This document shows, piece by piece, positions 28,247 to 37,804 of a DNA stretch of 64,000 bases. Made by a program: the position numbers and the translations under genes. How positions within the stretch are numbered: the stretch's first letter is position 1; each line of letters starts with the position of its first letter. Below the pieces are notes generated by a model, which was not told the origin of the DNA, searched no databases, and saw only the letters and a list, made by a program, of their open reading frames with translations. The stretch spans positions 372,001-436,000 of the forward strand of contig NZ_JAHEPS010000003.1 in the NCBI RefSeq assembly GCF_018596335.1, read 5' to 3'. The DNA is from Shewanella jiangmenensis (GTDB taxonomy: Bacteria; Pseudomonadota; Gammaproteobacteria; Enterobacterales; Shewanellaceae).

Positions 28247-29137
28247 CTAGCTCAGTGCTCGCGCCACTTTGGAGCCGTTTTGTCTGCCAAGGGCGGCGCT
28301 GATACGGTTACCGGCCTCAATCAGTTTGCCAAGGTCAATGCCTGTGTCTATGCCCATGCCATGGAGCATATACACCAGATCTTCGCTGGCAAGATTGCCC
28401 GACGCACCCTTGGCATAGGGGCAGCCGCCGAGGCCTGCCACCGAGGTATCCACGGTGCTGATGCCGCTCTCAAGGCAGGCCAGGATATTGGCGAGCGCCT
28501 GGCCGTAGGTGTCGTGAAAGTGCAGCGCGAGCTTGTCTGCTGGCACTCTGGCCGCCACGGCTTCAACCATTTTACGGGCCTTTGCGGGCGTGCCAACGCC
28601 TATGGTGTCACCCAAAGAAATTTCATAGCAGCCGAGTTTGTACAGAATTTCAGACACCCGCGCCACTTCGTTTACGGCTATCTCGCCATCGTAGGGGCAA
28701 CCGAGCACGCAGGAAACATAACCGCGCACCGGCAAATTGTGCTCTTTTGCTTTTTCTATCAACGGGATAAACCGCTCCATTGACTCCTCAATCGAGCAGT
28801 TGATGTTCTTCTGACTAAAGCCCTCGGAGGCTGCGGCAAATACCGCTACCTCTGAGGCATTGGCGTCAAGGGCAAGTTCCAGCCCCTTCAAATTGGGGGT
28901 AAGGGCGCTGTAACGCACGCCTGCCAGGCGGGAAATACCCTTGAGTACCTCGCCCGAGTCGGCCATTTGCGGCACCCACTTGGGGGAAACAAAACTTGCC
29001 GCCTCGATGCGCTTAACTCCTGCGGCCGCAAGGTTTTCGACCAGCAGAATTTTATCGGCGGTAGTGACCTGCTTTTCATTTTGCAGACCGTCACGGGGGC
29101 CGACCTCAAACAGGCTGATATGGGAAGGCAATGCCAT
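28247..29137 (-). CDS. liuE: Hydroxymethylglutaryl-CoA lyase
   Basis: This 296-residue enzyme cleaves HMG-CoA to acetoacetate and acetyl-CoA in the last carbon-splitting step of leucine breakdown. It begins with the barrel motif [12 protein letters not shown] and contains [20 protein letters not shown] and the active-site loop [14 protein letters not shown] with its catalytic Cys near residue 260. ATG 29137 lies just after the stop of the biotin-carboxylase gene, with GGAG overlapping that stop. Confidence 0.95.
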   Translation of the reverse strand: MALPSHISLFEVGPRDGLQNEKQVTTADKILLVENLAAAGVKRIEAASFVSPKWVPQMADSGEVLKGISRLAGVRYSALTPNLKGLELALDANASEVAVFAAASEGFSQKNINCSIEESMERFIPLIEKAKEHNLPVRGYVSCVLGCPYDGEIAVNEVARVSEILYKLGCYEISLGDTIGVGTPAKARKMVEAVAARVPADKLALHFHDTYGQALANILACLESGISTVDTSVAGLGGCPYAKGASGNLASEDLVYMLHGMGIDTGIDLGKLIEAGNRISAALGRQNGSKVARALS

Positions 29138-29138
29138 T

Positions 29139-31175
29139 TCAGGCCTCCGCGTTTTTGCTATCGGCTGCTGCATCGGCCGGCTCTAGCGCCAGCAGCAGGG
29201 TACCGTCGGACACCAGCTCCCCGGGGGCGAAGAAGAACTCGCTCACTACCCCATCGAAGGGCGCTTCAATGGTGTATTCCATCTTCATGGCTTCCATAAC
29301 AAGCAAACCCTGACCGGCGGCTACCTTGTCGCCAACGGCGACCAGATGGGTCACCACGGTACCGTTCATCGGTGCCTTGAGTTTATCTTCTGAGCTTGCG
29401 GTTTCTTCCAACACCTGGCCCAGCACTTCGCGGAAGTGGTAGCTGCCGCTTGATAGGAACACGGTGAGACCGTCTTCTTCCAGTGATACCGTCACCTTCA
29501 TCCTGTGGCCGTTGATTTCGCACTTAAGCTCGCGGTCTTCAATGCTGCCACCAAGCTCAATCAGCTTGTCGTTGAGGCGCAACTGATAGCGACCATTTGA
29601 CTCGGTGAGTTCGGCGCTGCGGCTTTGGTGAGCATCATCCAGCAGGGTCACGCTGTGGCGCCTTGGGCTGCTTAAGCGAAATCCCTTGAGGCTCGACCAA
29701 GGGCTGAAAGGATCGTGGCCGGGCACATCCTGAGTGGTGGCTTCCCGCAGCTTTAGTTGGGTCAGTACCGCCAGCGCAAAGGCTGTGTCGGCCTCGTCAC
29801 GGCTGTCGCCAATCAGGGCATCGCCATAGCGGCCAATAAAGTCGGTGGAGAAGTTGGCATCGGCAAACGCCGGATGCTCGGCGATGTTGGAGAGAAACTC
29901 GATATTGTGCTTAAGGCCGCCGACACGGTAATCACCAAGGGCGCGGCTAAGACGCGCCAGTGCGCGGGGGCGCGATTCGTCCCACACGATGAGTTTGGCG
30001 ATCATGGGGTCGTAGTAGTTTGAAATCACATCGTTTTCACGCACGCCTGAGTCGATGCGCACATGGCGGCTTGGCTCTGGCTCACGCAAAAAGGTGAGCT
30101 TGCCACTGGCGGGCAGGAACTCGTTGTTGGGATCTTCAGCGTAAACCCGCACTTCAAAGGAGTGACCGTGGATTTGGATCTCGTGCTGCTCAAGTGGCAG
30201 TACTGAACCCGATGCCACCAACAGCTGCCATTTCACCAGGTCCTGGCCAGTGACCATTTCGGTTACCGGGTGCTCCACCTGCAGACGGGTATTCATCTCC
30301 ATAAAGAAGAAGCTGCGCTCTTTACCTGGCTGAGGGGCATCGAGCAGAAACTCCACAGTACCGGCGCCGCGATAGTCGATGGCCTTGGCCGCAGCCACGG
30401 CAGCCTCACCCATTTGCTTGCGCAGGCTATCCGGCAGGCCCGGGGCAGGGGCTTCTTCTACCACCTTTTGATGGCGGCGCTGAATAGAGCAGTCGCGATC
30501 AGACAGATACACGCAGTTGCCATGTGAGTCGGCAAATACCTGCACTTCAACGTGGCGCGGCTGACGCAGATAGCGCTCCATCAAGAGCTTGTCGTTACCG
30601 AAGCTCGAAGCAGCCTCGCGGCGGGCCGAGTCGATGGCGGCTTTAAGCTCGCTCTCGCCCTCGACAATACGCATGCCCTTACCGCCACCACCGTAGGCGG
30701 CCTTGATAAGGAGCGGATAACCAATCTTTTTGGCTTCAGCAAGCAGCATGGCATCAGTTTGATCGTCGCCGTGGTAGCCGGGCACCAGGGGCACACCGGC
30801 TTTTTCCATGATGAGCTTGGCGGCGCTTTTGCTGCCCATGGCGTCGATGGCATCGGAGCCCGGGCCGACAAAGGCGATGCCGTTTGCCTCACAGGCGCGG
30901 GCAAATTCGGCGTTTTCCGACAAAAAGCCGTAACCGGGGTGAATGGCCTCGGCGCCGCACTTTTTGGCGATGTCGATAATCAGCTCACCGCGCAGGTACG
31001 AGCTTGCCGGGGCGCTTTCGCCCAGATAAAAGGATTCATCCGCCAGCGCCACATGGCGGGCGTCGCGGTCGGCGTCGGAATACACGGCCACGGTTTTGAT
31101 GCCCATATCGCGGGCGGTGCGGATAACGCGGCAGGCGATTTCACCGCGGTTAGCAATTAAGAGTTTGTTAAACAT
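29139..31175 (-). CDS. liuD: Methylcrotonyl-CoA carboxylase, biotin-containing alpha subunit
   Basis: The 678-residue protein has a biotin carboxylase N-domain ([18 protein letters not shown] at the start), an ATP-grasp domain with the [13 protein letters not shown] glycine loop, a biotin carboxylase C-domain and a C-terminal biotinyl domain with the biotinylated lysine in VMEAMKME near residue 640. The start at 31175 gives the universal biotin-carboxylase N-terminus; the frame stays open upstream but without homology. With LiuB it carboxylates 3-methylcrotonyl-CoA. Confidence 0.95.
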   Translation of the reverse strand: MFNKLLIANRGEIACRVIRTARDMGIKTVAVYSDADRDARHVALADESFYLGESAPASSYLRGELIIDIAKKCGAEAIHPGYGFLSENAEFARACEANGIAFVGPGSDAIDAMGSKSAAKLIMEKAGVPLVPGYHGDDQTDAMLLAEAKKIGYPLLIKAAYGGGGKGMRIVEGESELKAAIDSARREAASSFGNDKLLMERYLRQPRHVEVQVFADSHGNCVYLSDRDCSIQRRHQKVVEEAPAPGLPDSLRKQMGEAAVAAAKAIDYRGAGTVEFLLDAPQPGKERSFFFMEMNTRLQVEHPVTEMVTGQDLVKWQLLVASGSVLPLEQHEIQIHGHSFEVRVYAEDPNNEFLPASGKLTFLREPEPSRHVRIDSGVRENDVISNYYDPMIAKLIVWDESRPRALARLSRALGDYRVGGLKHNIEFLSNIAEHPAFADANFSTDFIGRYGDALIGDSRDEADTAFALAVLTQLKLREATTQDVPGHDPFSPWSSLKGFRLSSPRRHSVTLLDDAHQSRSAELTESNGRYQLRLNDKLIELGGSIEDRELKCEINGHRMKVTVSLEEDGLTVFLSSGSYHFREVLGQVLEETASSEDKLKAPMNGTVVTHLVAVGDKVAAGQGLLVMEAMKMEYTIEAPFDGVVSEFFFAPGELVSDGTLLLALEPADAAADSKNAEA

Positions 31176-31185
31176 GGAAAATCCC

Positions 31186-32016
31186 TTAGTCCTTGCTGCC
31201 GGTATCATTAACCCAGTTAGGGCTTCGCTTATCGAAAAAGGCGTTAAGGCCTTCCTGTCCTTCGGCCGACACCCGAATGCGGGCGATGCGCTCGCTGGTA
31301 TAGTCGCGGGTGTGCTCATCAATCACGCCGCTTTGCAGCCGGGCGATAAGCGACTTGCACCAGCCAAGCGCCTGGGGGCTGCCGCTGAGCAGGTTTTGGA
31401 TAATGGGCGCGGCTGCGGCGTCCAAATCGTCAGCGATTTCATGCACTACGCCTAAGGCCAGTGCCATGCTGGCATCGAAGCGCTCAGCCGTGAGCATATA
31501 GCGGCGGCTCTGGCGTGGCCCCATGGCGCGCACCACGTAAGGGCTGATGACCGCAGGAATAAGCCCCAGTTTGACCTCAGACAGGCAGAAACTGGCTTTG
31601 TGGCTCGAAATCGCAATGTCACAGCAGCAAATCAGCCCCAGGGCACCGCCGTAGGCCGCGCCGTTAACAAGGGCGATGGACGGCTTGGGGAAGCGGTCAA
31701 GGGTATCCATCAGGTTGGCAAGCTCGCGGGCATCTTTGAGGTTGGCATCAAAGTCCATGGCGGCTTGCTTGCGCATCCAGTTCAAATCGGCGCCGGCGGA
31801 GAAATGCTTACCGTCACTTTTTAGCACCATCACAGCGCAGTCGCTCTCGTGGGCGAAGGCATTAATGGCCTGGGTCATTTCGCTTATCATCACCTCATCG
31901 AAGGCGTTGTGCACCTCAGGGCGATTCAAGATGAGATAACCCACCTTGCCCTTAAGCTCGCAGCGCACGGCACTGAAAGAGGCAGACAGCTCGGCAATGG
32001 AAGTCATGGTTGTCAT
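31186..32016 (-). CDS. liuC: Methylglutaconyl-CoA hydratase (enoyl-CoA hydratase family)
   Basis: The 276-residue crotonase-fold enzyme converts 3-methylglutaconyl-CoA to HMG-CoA. Family segments are LILNRPEVHNAFDEVM, KHFSAGADLNWM (oxyanion hole), GAAYGGALGLICCCD and LGLIPAVISPYVV, the last typical of the LiuC branch. The start at ATG 32016 is ten bases after the liuB stop, and it lies between the two carboxylase subunit genes as in other liu operons. Confidence 0.92.
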   Translation of the reverse strand: MTTMTSIAELSASFSAVRCELKGKVGYLILNRPEVHNAFDEVMISEMTQAINAFAHESDCAVMVLKSDGKHFSAGADLNWMRKQAAMDFDANLKDARELANLMDTLDRFPKPSIALVNGAAYGGALGLICCCDIAISSHKASFCLSEVKLGLIPAVISPYVVRAMGPRQSRRYMLTAERFDASMALALGVVHEIADDLDAAAAPIIQNLLSGSPQALGWCKSLIARLQSGVIDEHTRDYTSERIARIRVSAEGQEGLNAFFDKRSPNWVNDTGSKD

Positions 32017-32026
32017 CTGCTTCTCC

Positions 32027-33634
32027 TTACATGCGGAACACGCCGAAGCGGGTCTCTTCGATGGGGGCGTTGAGGGCGGCGGAAATGGCCAGCCCCAGTA
32101 CGTCACGGGTTTGCGCCGGGTCGATAATGCCGTCGTCCCAGAGGCGGGCGCTGGCATGGTAGGGATGACCCTCTTTATCGTACTGGGCGATGATGGGGGC
32201 CTTGAATTTGGCTTCTTCTTCGGCGCTCATGGTTTCGCCTTTACGGGCGAGGCCATCTTTACGCACAGTGGCGAGCACGCCAGCGGCCTGCTCGCCGCCC
32301 ATCACAGAGATGCGGGCATTGGGCCACATCCACATCAGGGTTGGCTCAAAGGCGCGGCCGCACATGCCGTAGTTACCGGCGCCGTAGCTGCCGCCAATCA
32401 GTACAGTGAACTTGGGTACAGTGGCGCATGAAACAGCCGTCACCATCTTGGCGCCGTGCTTGGCAATGCCTTCGTGCTCGTATTTTTTACCCACCATAAA
32501 GCCGGTGATGTTTTGCAAAAACACCAGCGGGATTTTGCGCTGGCAGCACAGCTCGATGAAGTGGGCGCCTTTTTGGGCCGACTCTGAAAACAGAATGCCG
32601 TTATTGGCCACTATGCCCACCGGATAACCGTGGATGCGGGCAAAGCCGCACACCAGGGTAGCGCCGTAGTTGGCCTTAAACTCGTCAAAGTCGGAGTCAT
32701 CCACGATACGGGCAATCACTTCTTTCACATCGAAGGGCTTTTTAAGGTCGGTACCGACGATGCCGTAAAGCTCGTTGATGTCGTACTTGGGCGGTTTCAC
32801 TTTTGCGAGTTGCAGCTCAACCTGTTTTTGATGGTTAAGACGCGATACCGCCTTGCGGGCGAGCTCCAGCGCGTGTTCATCGTTTTGCGCCAGATGGTCT
32901 GCCACGCCGCTGATTTTGGTGTGCACGTCGCCGCCGCCAAGCTCCTCGGCGCTCACTTCTTCGCCGGTGGCGGCTTTCACCAGTGGTGGGCCTGCCAAAA
33001 AGATGGTGCCCTGTTCACGCACGATAATGGATTCATCCGCCATGGCAGGCACATACGCGCCGCCCGCGGTACACAGGCCCATCACCACCGCGATTTGCGG
33101 AATGCCCTTGGCGGACATGCGCGCCTGATTGAAGAAGATGCGGCCGAAGTGGTCGCGGTCGGGGAATACTTCGTCCTGACGGGGCAGGTTGGCGCCGCCC
33201 GAGTCCACGAGATAGATGCAGGGCAGGTGGCAGCGCTCGGCAATTGCCTGAGCGCGCAGGTGTTTTTTCACCGTGATGGGGTAGTAGGTGCCGCCCTTTA
33301 CCGTGGCATCGTTGGCGATAATCATGCACTCGACGCCGCTGACCCGGCCAATGCCGGCGATGATGCCCGCCGCCGGTACGTCTTCATCGTACACCTCGAA
33401 CGCGGCAAATTGGCTCAGCTCCAAAAAGGGCGAGCCGGGGTCCAAGAGTTTTTCCACCCGGGCGCGGGGGGCTAGTTTGCCACGGGATAAGTGGCGCTCC
33501 ATGGCAACCGGGCCGCCACCCTGCTCGATATGGGCAAGCTTGTCTTTAAGGTCAGCCACCAAAGCCGCCATGGCGTCGTGTTTTTGTTTGAATTCGTCGC
33601 TGCGTGGGTTCACGCGGGAGGTGAGTTGAGTCAC
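32027..33634 (-). CDS. liuB: Methylcrotonyl-CoA carboxylase, carboxyltransferase beta subunit
   Basis: The 535-residue carboxyltransferase of the acetyl/propionyl-CoA carboxylase beta family has [20 protein letters not shown] near the N-terminus, the [12 protein letters not shown] and [18 protein letters not shown] segment, [15 protein letters not shown], and [19 protein letters not shown]. These C-terminal motifs are diagnostic for methylcrotonyl-CoA carboxylase. It follows isovaleryl-CoA dehydrogenase after a 130-base gap with no obvious terminator. Confidence 0.95.
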   Translation of the reverse strand: MTQLTSRVNPRSDEFKQKHDAMAALVADLKDKLAHIEQGGGPVAMERHLSRGKLAPRARVEKLLDPGSPFLELSQFAAFEVYDEDVPAAGIIAGIGRVSGVECMIIANDATVKGGTYYPITVKKHLRAQAIAERCHLPCIYLVDSGGANLPRQDEVFPDRDHFGRIFFNQARMSAKGIPQIAVVMGLCTAGGAYVPAMADESIIVREQGTIFLAGPPLVKAATGEEVSAEELGGGDVHTKISGVADHLAQNDEHALELARKAVSRLNHQKQVELQLAKVKPPKYDINELYGIVGTDLKKPFDVKEVIARIVDDSDFDEFKANYGATLVCGFARIHGYPVGIVANNGILFSESAQKGAHFIELCCQRKIPLVFLQNITGFMVGKKYEHEGIAKHGAKMVTAVSCATVPKFTVLIGGSYGAGNYGMCGRAFEPTLMWMWPNARISVMGGEQAAGVLATVRKDGLARKGETMSAEEEAKFKAPIIAQYDKEGHPYHASARLWDDGIIDPAQTRDVLGLAISAALNAPIEETRFGVFRM

Positions 33635-33764
33635 GTCTTGTGTCCTCCAAAGGGCAGGGCTGCTGCCTGCCGCTGTGTCCTTATGCCCCGGCGCGTTGCC
33701 GGGGAATGGGATGTGAAGAGTTAGCTTATCGGTTTGGTTTATTGGCCCGGCTTATCGGCTTTGC

Positions 33765-34934
33765 TTATTTCGTCTCGTTAAACAGCTCGCGGCCAATCAG
33801 CATGCGGCGGATTTCTGAGGTGCCGGCGCCGATTTCGTACAGTTTGGCATCCCGCAGCAGGCGGCCGGTGGCGTATTCATTGACGTAGCCGTTACCGCCG
33901 AGAAGCTGAATGGCATCCAGCGCCATCTTGGTGGCAAATTCGGCGGCGTAGAGAATGGCACCTGCGGCGTCTTTGCGGGTGGTTTCACCGCGGTCGCAGG
34001 AGCGGGCCACGTTGTAAACGTAGGATTTGGCGGCGTTCATGCCGGTGTACATGTCGGCAAGCTTGCCCTGTACCAGCTGGAATTCACCAATGGATTTACC
34101 GAACTGAACCCGCTCGTGCACGTAGGGCACAACGATATCCATACAGGCGGTCATAATGCCAAGCGGGCCGCCGGAGAGCACCACACGCTCGTAATCCAGG
34201 CCACTCATCAGCACTTTTACGCCGTTGTTGAGGCCACCCAAGATGTTTTCTTCTGGGACTTCGCAGTCTTCAAATACCAGCTCACAGGTGTTGGAGCCGC
34301 GCATGCCGAGTTTGTCGAGCTTCTGCGCCTGGGAGAACCCCTTGAAGCCGCGCTCAACGATAAAGGCGGTAATGCCGTGCGGGCCCTTGTCGAGGTCGGT
34401 CTTGGCGTAAATCACATAGGTGTGGGCATCGGGGCCGTTGGTGATCCACATCTTGTTGCCGTTGAGGATATAGCGGTCGCCCTGTTTGCGGGCGTGCAGC
34501 TTCATCGAGACCACGTCGGAGCCGGCGTTTGGCTCACTCATGGCCAGGGCGCCAATGTGCTCACCGCTGATAAGCTTTGGCAGATATTTTGCGCGCTGGG
34601 CTTCGTTGCCGTTGCGGTAAATCTGGTTGACGCACAGGTTGGAGTGGGCGCCGTATGAAAGACCAATCGAGGCCGAGGCGCGGCTGATTTCTTCCATCGC
34701 CACCACATGGGCGAGGTAACCCATGTTGACGCCACCGTACTCTTCGGCAACGGTTACACCCAGGAGGCCCATGTCACCAAATTTGGTCCACAGCTCATTG
34801 GGGAAGGCGTTGTCGTGGTCAACCTTAGCCGCCAGCGGCGCGATTTCGCCCTTGGCAAATTCGTATACTGCGTCCCGCAGCATGTCTATGTCTTCACCGA
34901 GTCCAAAGTTGAGGGTAGAGTACAGGTGGCTCAT
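33765..34934 (-). CDS. liuA: Isovaleryl-CoA dehydrogenase
   Basis: This 389-residue FAD flavoprotein oxidises isovaleryl-CoA to 3-methylcrotonyl-CoA. It has [17 protein letters not shown] and [13 protein letters not shown] of the acyl-CoA dehydrogenase middle domain, [15 protein letters not shown] containing the catalytic Glu position typical of the isovaleryl branch, and [12 protein letters not shown] at the C-terminus. It is the second gene of the liu operon, 87 bases after liuR. Confidence 0.94.
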   Translation of the reverse strand: MSHLYSTLNFGLGEDIDMLRDAVYEFAKGEIAPLAAKVDHDNAFPNELWTKFGDMGLLGVTVAEEYGGVNMGYLAHVVAMEEISRASASIGLSYGAHSNLCVNQIYRNGNEAQRAKYLPKLISGEHIGALAMSEPNAGSDVVSMKLHARKQGDRYILNGNKMWITNGPDAHTYVIYAKTDLDKGPHGITAFIVERGFKGFSQAQKLDKLGMRGSNTCELVFEDCEVPEENILGGLNNGVKVLMSGLDYERVVLSGGPLGIMTACMDIVVPYVHERVQFGKSIGEFQLVQGKLADMYTGMNAAKSYVYNVARSCDRGETTRKDAAGAILYAAEFATKMALDAIQLLGGNGYVNEYATGRLLRDAKLYEIGAGTSEIRRMLIGRELFNETK

Positions 34935-35021
34935 CTGCTTGTGTCCTTAAGTCTTTGTTGAGTCTGAATTTGTTTTTATTGTTTTTGTTTTTTTAACTGT
35001 ATGGGTAACGCTGATGTTGGC

Positions 35022-35426
35022 TCAGTTGGCCTTGCTCTGCCCATCGAGGGCGGCGCGGCACTGGGCCTCGGCGCTGGTGAGCTCCATCAGCACAACCTTG
35101 ATGTCGTCCATCTGCTGCTGCAGGGCGGATTTCTTCTCTTCAATCAGCGCCAGCATGGTGTTGAGCTGGGTAACGCTGCTCTTGTCGGCATCATAAAGTT
35201 CAAACAAACGGCGGGTTTCAGCCAGTGAAAACCCAAGGCGCTTGCCGCGCAGAATGAGCTTAAGGCGAACCCTGTCCTTCAGGCTGTAGATCCGGGTCTG
35301 GCCGCGACGCTTGGGTTTGAGCAGGCCCTGATCCTCATAGAAGCGGATAGAGCGGGTGGTGATGTCGAATTCCTTCGACAAGTCACTGATGGAATAGCTG
35401 GTTTGTGCGTTGTTGCTTGAACTCAT
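35022..35426 (-). CDS. liuR: MerR-family transcriptional regulator of leucine catabolism, LiuR
   Basis: The 134-residue protein has a MerR winged helix (YSISDLSKEFDITTRSIRFY near residues 10-29, GQTRIYSLKDRVRL) followed by a dimerisation coiled coil and a short C-terminal end. Cysteine metal sites of CueR/ZntR are absent, fitting an organic or acyl-CoA effector. ATG 35426 is chosen over an in-frame TTG at 35459. LiuR heads the liu operon in many gammaproteobacteria. A conserved dyad about 45 bases upstream and a near-copy before the thiolase gene at 49737 suggest autoregulation plus control of the second operon. Confidence 0.92.
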   Translation of the reverse strand: MSSSNNAQTSYSISDLSKEFDITTRSIRFYEDQGLLKPKRRGQTRIYSLKDRVRLKLILRGKRLGFSLAETRRLFELYDADKSSVTQLNTMLALIEEKKSALQQQMDDIKVVLMELTSAEAQCRAALDGQSKAN

Positions 35427-35469
35427 CTCGACACCGGATATTACTTGTTTCAATTGCAAGCAAGATATA

Positions 35470-35493
35470 TGAAGTTTACGTAAAGGTAAAGCT
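35470..35493 (-). promoter_or_regulatory. Predicted LiuR operator upstream of liuR
   Basis: On the minus strand the site reads CTTTACC-TTTACGTAAAC-TTCA around a TTTACGTAAA dyad, followed by TATATC as a possible -10. It matches the site at 49626-49649 at 19 of 24 positions. The similarity of two sites in front of two branched-chain amino acid operons, and their position, are the evidence. Confidence 0.7.
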
Positions 35494-35605
35494 GGTGTCG
35501 CGTGTCGGGCAGGCTTTTGGCGCAGGCGCTGTCAGCGCGACCTTACAGGCAAGCGTTATTCCTGGGTGCTTCTCAAGCCCGGTTTGTTTTTTGCGCTTGC
35601 TCTGC

Positions 35606-35668
35606 AAGCGCTGGGCTTATGCCTGGAAGCGCTGCGCTAGGGCCTTGAAGCGCTGCGATCATGTCCGG
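35606..35668. repeat. Three 21-bp tandem repeats
   Basis: Three consecutive units begin AAGCGCTG at 35606, 35627 and 35648, with diverging right halves. The period is a multiple of three, so overlapping frames show a KR-W/C heptad, but no convincing gene is present. The 35427-35881 stretch holds this array, the 18-bp array at 35731-35802, the LiuR operator and a terminator. Confidence 0.7.
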
Positions 35669-35730
35669 ACGCACTTTGCATTGGGTTAAAAAGTGCGGGT
35701 GGTTAAATCGGTGAGGGCGGGTAGCGACTT

Positions 35731-35802
35731 GGCTTGGCGCAATTATTTGGCTTTCGGTAAGAATTCGGCTTTCGGCAAGAATTCCGCTTGCGGCAATAAA
35801 AA
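35731..35802. repeat. Four degenerate 18-bp tandem repeats
   Basis: Units of the type GGCTTTCGGCAAGAATTC start at 35731, 35749, 35767 and 35785. The second and third differ at one base; the outer two are more diverged. The array ends at the terminator of the L,D-transpeptidase gene. No function is evident; slipped-strand expansion is a simple origin. Confidence 0.7.
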
Positions 35803-35820
35803 GGCGCCCGAAGGCGCCTT
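35796..35820 (-). terminator. Rho-independent terminator of the L,D-transpeptidase gene
   Basis: The stem AAGGCGCC, loop CGAA, GGCGCCTT at 35801-35820 is followed on the minus strand by a T-run (A residues at 35798-35802 on the plus strand). It lies about 60 bases past the stop at 35882. Confidence 0.85.
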
Positions 35821-35881
35821 GATGCAGAACTTAGGGTCAGCGGCTGGCGGCTATTACCGCGCGCTGCCGCTTGCTTTGTGG

Positions 35882-37594
35882 TCACTGAGCGTTGTCGTTT
35901 GCCGCATAAAGCCTGGCGGTGCGGGGCGCTTTTAGCGCCTTCACCAGACTATCGTCGCGCTTGTAGATGTCTTTATAGAAATACAGCTCACCGGCGCGGG
36001 ACTCTGCAGTCCAGTACATGATGAGGATATCCAGCGGCTCATTCAGGAAAATCTGCTTGGTTTCGCCGGTGGCAAGATGGCGCTGCAAGGTGTCCGGTGT
36101 CCAGTTGGGGGCCGATGCCATCAGTTTGTCAGCCAAAACCAGCGGATCTTTCACCCGGATACAGCCATGGCTGAAGGCGCGGTCTTCCTGACTGAACAGG
36201 CTTTTTGATGGCGTGTCATGTAGGTAAATCGAGTGGGCGTTGGGGAAAATAAACTTGATTTGCCCAAGCGCATTGTTTGCAGATGGCTGCTGCACAAACC
36301 AGTAGGGGAAGCTTCGCGGGTTTACCGTCTGCCAGTCGATGCCGTGGCTGTTTGCCGGGGCGCCGGAGGCGGTACGCAGTACAAAGTTTTTCTTCTCCAG
36401 ATAGTTAGGGTCTTTCTTAAGGTGCCAGATTATCTCGCGGCTGATAGAGCGCGGCACGGTCCAGGTGGGGTTTGCCACCATGTACTTGAGCTTGGACTTA
36501 AACAGCGGCGTTTTGGAGCTTACCTTGCCGATGATGATGTCGGTTTCCCAGTTGAGCTGATTTTGCTTGAAGAGCCTGAGCTGATAACCGGCGAGGTTCA
36601 CTATCAGAAAGTCAGGCGACAGATCCGCCGACAGCCAGCGGGCGCGCTCAAGGTTAATACGGATTTGGTCGGCGCGATCGGCAAATGAGACATTCATCGC
36701 CGCCATGGTGCCCTTGCCGATAATGCCGTCAGCTTTAAGGGCATGGTGCGCCTGAAACCGTTTAACTGCCTCAAACAGCTCGCCGCTTAAGGTCAATGGC
36801 TGCTCGGCCGGAATGTTATCAAGATAGCCAAGCTGCGAAAGGCGTTTGGCTATCTCGTCAAGGCTTGATGCACTTGCGCCCTTGCGGATAGTGGCATCGA
36901 GGGGAATGACACTGAAAGGCTCTGAATCGGCAAGGGTCTGCATCCGCTGCAAGTGCTGTTTAAGCTCTTTATAAGGCTGATATTGGGGCGTCAGGCTTTC
37001 GAGCGCCTTATCGAGGCTCTGCTCTTTCACATGGCGGTCAAGCTCGCGGGCGAGGGTATCAAAATTGATGCTGACTTCATCGTAGTTCCAGGTGCGGTCA
37101 ACCAGCGCTGGATTCACCTTGCCGTTCAGCAGATGCGAGCCGTAGGTGATAACCCCATCGGTGAGCAGCAGTTCAAGGGTAAACAAATCATCGCCGCGCC
37201 AGCCGCTCTGGCTGACTTTCTGATACAGCTCATTCAGGGCGCTGACATGGTAATCCGCCGGACTCAGCCCTTCTTTTGCCGCATCACCCAGGAGGCTTAT
37301 CACAGACCGGGCATAGTCTTTGTCGAGCCAAAGGGGTTCAAACTGGCGGTTTTGATAAAAGCGTGACAACAAATCAATGCTGCCAAGCACCTGATTATGC
37401 ACGGTATCGCTTTCGCCAAGCAGGATGGGCTCAAGCAGCAGCGCCAATTGCCGTGCCTGCTCGCTGGCGGGAGCCTGAACCTGGACGCTGGCTTCGGTGC
37501 CCGCGGGCTCCTGGGTTTGCGAAGCGGCAATGCCAATGGGGAGGGTACTTAGCAGAAACAGCAGCGAGGCTGCCACGGGGCGGAGTTTTGTCAT
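35882..37594 (-). CDS. Periplasmic L,D-transpeptidase (YcbB/LdtD-like)
   Basis: A 570-residue exported protein with a signal peptide (LRPVAASLLFLLSTLPIGIAAS, about residues 4-25), a large scaffold region, a peptidoglycan-binding unit (FQAHHALKADGIIGKGTMAAMN, near 275-300) and a YkuD catalytic domain ending in SHGCIRVKDPLVLADKLM (catalytic Cys near 480). This order and size match YcbB/LdtD, which makes 3-3 crosslinks in murein or attaches proteins. ATG 37594 is preferred over a TTG eight codons upstream. Confidence 0.9.
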   Translation of the reverse strand: MTKLRPVAASLLFLLSTLPIGIAASQTQEPAGTEASVQVQAPASEQARQLALLLEPILLGESDTVHNQVLGSIDLLSRFYQNRQFEPLWLDKDYARSVISLLGDAAKEGLSPADYHVSALNELYQKVSQSGWRGDDLFTLELLLTDGVITYGSHLLNGKVNPALVDRTWNYDEVSINFDTLARELDRHVKEQSLDKALESLTPQYQPYKELKQHLQRMQTLADSEPFSVIPLDATIRKGASASSLDEIAKRLSQLGYLDNIPAEQPLTLSGELFEAVKRFQAHHALKADGIIGKGTMAAMNVSFADRADQIRINLERARWLSADLSPDFLIVNLAGYQLRLFKQNQLNWETDIIIGKVSSKTPLFKSKLKYMVANPTWTVPRSISREIIWHLKKDPNYLEKKNFVLRTASGAPANSHGIDWQTVNPRSFPYWFVQQPSANNALGQIKFIFPNAHSIYLHDTPSKSLFSQEDRAFSHGCIRVKDPLVLADKLMASAPNWTPDTLQRHLATGETKQIFLNEPLDILIMYWTAESRAGELYFYKDIYKRDDSLVKALKAPRTARLYAANDNAQ

Positions 37595-37804
37595 TGTTAA
37601 CCAGTCTTCCTTGAACAAAGTGTCTGCAAAATCCTAACCTTGAGCGTGACACTGTTCAATCTTTGTTACCGGTTATTCTGTCTTTGTCACATCAATGTAG
37701 GCTTTTGTCTAATGGGGGGGACAAAACTTGCGCGCAATAATGCCATCAATAAGGAAGGGACCTTAGCGGCGACTATCGCCACTCCACCTTGGAGGCACAT
37801 AACA

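Noticed and set aside
32630..33475. 281-residue plus-strand frame across liuB
   Set aside because: It is the complement of a conserved carboxyltransferase gene and shows no signal of its own.
35405..35935. Two repeat-containing plus-strand frames coding for KR- and FGKN-type repeats
   Set aside because: They run from inside liuR antisense and across a terminator; the periodic peptides come from the tandem DNA repeats, and no ribosome site is present.
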